Assembly (NCBI GenBank): GCA_958348225.1
Contig: CATVYG010000049.1
Location: 1 to 8,113 of the forward strand
Direction of reading: 5' to 3'
DNA: 8,113 nucleotides
From: an uncultured Collinsella sp.
GTDB lineage: Bacteria > Actinomycetota > Coriobacteriia > Coriobacteriales > Coriobacteriaceae
The notes below the pieces were generated by a model. It saw only the letters and a program-made list of their open reading frames with translations, was not told the origin of the DNA and made no database searches. Shown in pieces: positions 4,973 to 8,113 of this stretch. The position numbers were made by a program, and so were the translations under genes. Each line of letters starts with the position of its first letter. Position 1 is the first letter of the stretch.

Positions 4973-7546
4973 CTAGAACGTCTGCTCGTAGTCGCTGTGC
5001 TTTTTGGCCGAACGCACCAGGAACTCCTGGTTGGTGTTGGTGCCCTTAAGACCCTTGATAAACGACGCGGCTGCGCGCTCGGTGTTGTTCATGCCGGCAA
5101 GAATGCGACGCAGACCAAAGACAAACGGACGCATCTGCTCGTCGACCAACAGGTCCTCGTTACGCGTACCGGAGGCAACGGGGTCGATAGCCGGGAAGAT
5201 GCGGCGATCGGCCAGGTCGCGGTCGAGCTTAAGCTCCATGTTGCCGGTGCCCTTGAACTCCTCAAAGATGACCTCGTCCATCTTGGAACCGGTGTCGATG
5301 AGGGCAGAGGCCAGGATGGTGAGCGAGCCACCGTTCTCAATATTACGGGCTGCGCCCAGGAAGCGCTTGGGCGGATACAGCGCCGCCGAATCGACGCCGC
5401 CCGAAAGGATACGGCCCGAGGCGGGCGCCGCCAAGTTGTAGGCGCGGGCAAGACGCGTGATGGAGTCGAGCACCACCACGACATCGCCGCCCAGCTCCAC
5501 GATGCGCTTGGCGCGCTCGATGACGAGCTCGGCCACGCGGGTGTGGTTGTCGGCGGGCATATCGAAGGTCGAGGCCACGACCTCGCCCTTAATGGAGCGC
5601 TGCATATCGGTGACCTCTTCGGGGCGCTCGTCGACGAGCAGGCAGATGAGGTGCACCTCGGGGTTGTTAATCGAGATAGACTGGCAGATCTTCTTGAGGA
5701 TTGTGGTCTTGCCGGCCTTGGGCGGGGACACGATCAGGCCACGCTGACCCTTGCCGATCGGCGACACGATGTCGATGGCGCGACCGGTAATGGAGTCCTT
5801 GCCATGCTCCATGCGCAGCGGCTCGTTGGGATAGACCGGGGTGAGGTCACCGAACTTGGGGCGGTTGCGAATCTGCTCGGGGTCTAGACCGTTGACGGTC
5901 GTGATTTTGGCGAGGCCGGCGCGCTTGTCGCCGCCGCGCGAAGGACGAAGCGAGCCCTCGATGACGTCGCCCGTGCGCAGACGCGCGGAGCGGATGAGGT
6001 AGGCGGGGACGAAGGCGTCGTCGTTGGACTTCATGTAACCGTGGGCATGGATGATACCGGAGCTGTCCGGACGAATCTGCAGGATGCCCTTGATGTCGCG
6101 GAAGCCCTCGGCCTTCGCGGCGGTGACGTAGATCTCCTCGACGAGCTCGGCTTTCTTCTTGCCGGTCGTCTCGATCTCGAACTCTTTGGCCTTCTCGCGC
6201 AGTTCGGCGACCTTCATGGCAGCGAGCTCCTCACGCGAAAGCGTGGGCTCGGTGGGGGCGGCGTTGCGCTCCTTGTTGCGCTGCTTGCGATCGCGCTGAC
6301 GGTTGCGACGGTCGTTGTTGCGGTCGTCCTTGCGCTCGTTGCGCTCGTCGTTGCGCTTGTGCTGGCGACGGTTGGGACGAGTGCCGTCTTCGACCTCGGC
6401 GGGGGCGGCACCATCAGTTGCAGCGGCGTCGCCATTGGCCGCAGCAGCGCCATTGGCCTCGGCGCCGGAATCGACCTGCGCTTCGGCATCAGCCTGCTGC
6501 TCGGGCGCCTTGGCCTTAGCGGACTTCTTACGACCGCGCTTGGGCTTCTCGGACGCAGTCTGTTCGACGTCCTGGGGCTCGGCGGCATCAGTCGATGCAT
6601 CGGCGGTCGTCTCGGCGGAATTCTCGGACGCACCCTCCTTGGCAGCCTTGGCCTTGGACGTGCGCTTAGCAGCAGTACGATGGCTGCGACCAGGACGGAC
6701 GTCGGCGGGCTCGACATCGGCGGGAGCGGCCTCGGAAGTCGTAGCATCCTGGACGGGCGCGTCGGCGGCGGTTGCAGACTCGGCGGTCGCCGCAGCATCC
6801 CGAGCGGCTGCAGCTGCGGCTGCGGCCTTCTCTGCCTCGACGAAGGCCTTGGGCTTGCGACCGCGACGGTGCGGGCGCAAAGCCGGATCGACAACGGGAA
6901 CTTCGCTGGCCTCGACAGGCGCAGCGGGCTCAACAGGCGATGTGCCCTCCCCTGCCGCGGAACGGACCGAAGCCTCAGTGAGCTCGGGGGTTACCTGATC
7001 GGCAACCTGCTCGGCCTTAGCAGCCGTGCGACGGCGTGTGCGCGGTACCGGCTTCTCGGTCGGCTGGTCGGCGACAGGGGTCTCGGTGGCGGCAGGCGTC
7101 TCGGACACAGACGGAGCTGCAAGCTCGGTCAGAGCCGCGGCCTCGCGCTCGGCAGCACGACGGCGGGCGCGCACCACCTGAGCCTCGCTAATCTGCGCCA
7201 ACGCACGTGCCTGCGCGACCTCATCGGAAATCGGCGCCGAGGAGTCAGCTGCAACGGTGCGCTTGACGCGCGTCATGCGCGTGGTACGGCGCTTGGGCTT
7301 GGTGACCTCCTCGCCGTCAGCAGCAGGCTTGGCCGTGCGGCGCGTACGCTTGGGCTTTGCCGGAGCAGCCTCCTCACCAGTTGCAGGCACGGCCTTCTCA
7401 GCCGTTGCAGGCGTAGGCGTCGAAGCAGCCTTAGGCGTCTCAGGAGCCGAGGCATGCGCGGGCGCCGCGACCTGGTCCGACGCAACCGGTGCAGCGGGAG
7501 CGGCTTGCGTCGTCGTTATTTCGTTTTCTTGCTGTTGATCAGACAC
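4973..7546 (-). CDS. rho: Transcription termination factor Rho with long disordered N-terminal extension
   Basis: An 857-residue hexameric RNA helicase that ends transcription at untranslated RNA. The conserved core occupies about 436-857. It has a Rho_N helical domain (LSREELAAMKVAELREKAKE, about 436-480), a cold-shock-like primary RNA site (about 483-557), Walker A SPPKAGKTT (607-615, K613), the DE640 region in LLVDERPEEVTDMQR, and Walker B VVVVLDSITR (D694). The Q-loop region GGVDSAAL (716-723), R-loop TGSKMDEVIFEEFKGTGNME (752-771) and SGTR795 arginine finger follow. Residues 1-435 are an Ala/Pro/Glu/Thr-rich, probably disordered extension with repeated basic clusters (64-73, 83-96, 168-177, 226-233, 288-303, 334-346) and an Arg/Asn/Asp-rich block at 389-428. 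Typical Rho proteins have about 420 residues, so this one is doubled. The start is GTG 7546, since an in-frame TGA lies just four codons upstream. Its Shine-Dalgarno is weak (purine run at 7560-7569), so low or regulated initiation is possible. Confidence 0.96.
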   Translation of the reverse strand: MSDQQQENEITTTQAAPAAPVASDQVAAPAHASAPETPKAASTPTPATAEKAVPATGEEAAPAKPKRTRRTAKPAADGEEVTKPKRRTTRMTRVKRTVAADSSAPISDEVAQARALAQISEAQVVRARRRAAEREAAALTELAAPSVSETPAATETPVADQPTEKPVPRTRRRTAAKAEQVADQVTPELTEASVRSAAGEGTSPVEPAAPVEASEVPVVDPALRPHRRGRKPKAFVEAEKAAAAAAAARDAAATAESATAADAPVQDATTSEAAPADVEPADVRPGRSHRTAAKRTSKAKAAKEGASENSAETTADASTDAAEPQDVEQTASEKPKRGRKKSAKAKAPEQQADAEAQVDSGAEANGAAAANGDAAATDGAAPAEVEDGTRPNRRQHKRNDERNERKDDRNNDRRNRQRDRKQRNKERNAAPTEPTLSREELAAMKVAELREKAKEFEIETTGKKKAELVEEIYVTAAKAEGFRDIKGILQIRPDSSGIIHAHGYMKSNDDAFVPAYLIRSARLRTGDVIEGSLRPSRGGDKRAGLAKITTVNGLDPEQIRNRPKFGDLTPVYPNEPLRMEHGKDSITGRAIDIVSPIGKGQRGLIVSPPKAGKTTILKKICQSISINNPEVHLICLLVDERPEEVTDMQRSIKGEVVASTFDMPADNHTRVAELVIERAKRIVELGGDVVVVLDSITRLARAYNLAAPASGRILSGGVDSAALYPPKRFLGAARNIENGGSLTILASALIDTGSKMDEVIFEEFKGTGNMELKLDRDLADRRIFPAIDPVASGTRNEDLLVDEQMRPFVFGLRRILAGMNNTERAAASFIKGLKGTNTNQEFLVRSAKKHSDYEQTF

Positions 7547-7571
7547 AGTGTTTGCTCAACTTTCTTTTCAA

Positions 7572-7610
7572 GCCCTGTGATCACATGCTCCCTGCATAAA
7601 CCTTCAGGGC
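7572..7610 (-). promoter_or_regulatory. rho leader with mutually exclusive hairpins
   Basis: In the minus-strand leader GCCCTG (7610-7605) can pair with CAGGG (7594-7590, 10-base loop) or with CAGGGC (7576-7571). The two partners cannot both be used. Between them, TGTGATCACA (7576-7585) is a perfect 10-bp palindrome. The structure ends about 25 bases before the GTG start. Rho is known to autoregulate in other bacteria by attenuation in its leader; that this leader does so is inference. Confidence 0.4.
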
Positions 7611-7689
7611 GGCTAAACAGTCTAGTTCCGTTCAAAACGACGGACATCATTGATCTGTATCGAGATGATTGCGTCATATACGCAGCATT

Positions 7690-7717
7690 AGTGTAACACA
7701 ACCGCCACCACCTGCAA
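7690..7717 (-). promoter_or_regulatory. Possible rho promoter
   Basis: On the minus strand TTGCAG (7717-7712) is followed after 16 bases by TACACT (7695-7690), a fair sigma-70-type match. It would give a leader of about 135 bases before the GTG. An alternative -10, TATATG, lies about 20 bases further downstream, preceded by TTGTGT at a short 15-base spacing. Confidence 0.35.
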
Positions 7718-7801
7718 CTTAGTCATTGGGAACGCTCTTAAACGACTAGTCAAAAGGGGCACTCTTTGGTTTAACACCCACAAATCTGACTGCCTCCGCC
7801 A

Positions 7802-7952
7802 AAACTATGGCGGTTTACTACGATGAATCGCTCAACCGCGACCACTCCGAAACTTGTTGAACTAAAACCGCAGGTAGATGCCCTGCACTTTTTTGCGAAA
7901 AGCTGGCGTGGTTGGAATTTCTCATATTCATCGTAGTAAACCGGCATAGTTT
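7802..7952. repeat. 151-bp palindromic element with 27-bp arms upstream of rho
   Basis: Bases 7802-7828 are the reverse complement of 7926-7952 except for one position (7810 against 7944). Inside, after a 4/11-base internal loop, 7833-7844 pairs with 7904-7914 (one G-U on the plus-strand RNA and one bulged A). The apex holds two small hairpins, GCAGG/CCTGC (7870-7874 with 7882-7886) and CTTTT/AAAAG (7888-7892 with 7898-7902). The bases flanking the arms show no target-site duplication and there is no transposase. It could be a dispersed palindromic repeat, a structured RNA, or a read-through terminator (the minus-strand arm ends in TTTT). A small minus-strand open frame across it (8030-7818) has no ribosome site and mirrors the repeat, so I do not call it a gene. 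Confidence 0.8.
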
Positions 7953-8113
7953 CGTATTTCCAGCAGTTCCAAATTCGTCAATACGTCGGCGTTTGCAAAA
8001 AGCCCGACCTCCGTGTGAACCGCGCCCCAAATCTTGGACGCCCTAAATAGCGACTAGGCTGGAGTGGGAAGGATAAACTGGACTTTCTTTTAAGGATCCT
8101 CAAGCGTATTGCC
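7953..8113. other. Intergenic end of the window, no supported gene
   Basis: No convincing coding region. There is one short inverted repeat, GTCGG (7985-7989) with CCGAC (8004-8008), around a 14-base loop, and CCAAATCTTGG at 8029-8039 region forms a minor palindrome. The last 24 bases could be the end of a minus-strand gene (seven codons then TAA), but that is too little to call. Confidence 0.4.

Noticed and set aside
6041..7696. A 551-codon open frame on the plus strand opposite the rho N-terminal extension
   Set aside because: It is an antisense shadow: GC-rich third positions and Ala/Arg-rich codons of rho remove stops on the other strand. The product is Gly/Leu/Arg-rich low complexity with no motif or ribosome site.
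7985..8008. GTCGG/CCGAC inverted repeat with an internal T-run as a terminator
   Set aside because: The T-run lies in the loop rather than after the stem, and the stem is only 5 bp.
7818..8030. A 70-codon minus-strand frame across the palindromic element
   Set aside because: Part of it is just translation of the palindrome, there is no Shine-Dalgarno, and the composition is not protein-like.
8090..8113. Possible 3' end of a minus-strand gene (seven codons then TAA) at the right edge
   Set aside because: Seven codons are too few to distinguish from chance; flanking sequence outside the window is needed.

Overview
The window looks like chromosomal DNA of a high-GC Actinomycetota bacterium, most likely a Coriobacteriia gut commensal such as Collinsella. 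This rests on four things: high GC with strong third-position bias, a Rho factor with a very long Ala/Pro/Lys/Arg-rich N-terminal extension, CCA-encoding tRNA genes, and the overall look of the proteins. It is an inference from composition and familiarity, not a database match.

Layout from left to right. (1) 1-294, minus strand: a tRNA cluster in the order tRNA-His(GTG), tRNA-Lys(CTT), tRNA-Lys(CTT), read toward the left edge from a promoter at about 321-349. The two Lys genes differ by one base in the T loop, and a perfect 10-bp hairpin lies between them. (2) 460-1641, plus strand: a PLP-dependent class I aminotransferase, closed by an intrinsic terminator. (3) 1783-2673, plus strand: a ROK-family sugar kinase of the fructokinase type. 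(4) 2773-2818: an 18-bp perfect stem that serves as terminator in both directions between convergent genes. (5) 4661-2804, minus strand: a two-gene operon encoding a 466-residue membrane-anchored Ala-rich protein of unknown function and a VanZ-like membrane protein, with a promoter near 4798-4826. (6) 7546-4973, minus strand: transcription termination factor Rho, 857 residues, ending in its own intrinsic terminator. (7) 7547-8113: a 567-base stretch without a convincing gene. It holds the rho leader and promoter, and a 151-bp palindromic element with 27-bp arms that can fold into a long structured hairpin.

The genes are mostly independent housekeeping or metabolic units rather than one pathway: amino-acid transamination, sugar phosphorylation, translation (tRNAs) and transcription termination. 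I see no defence system, CRISPR array, transposase or phage gene. The features most worth a second look are the palindromic element upstream of rho, the roughly 430-residue low-complexity extension of Rho, the alternative hairpins in the rho leader, and the uncharacterised 466-residue protein downstream of rho.
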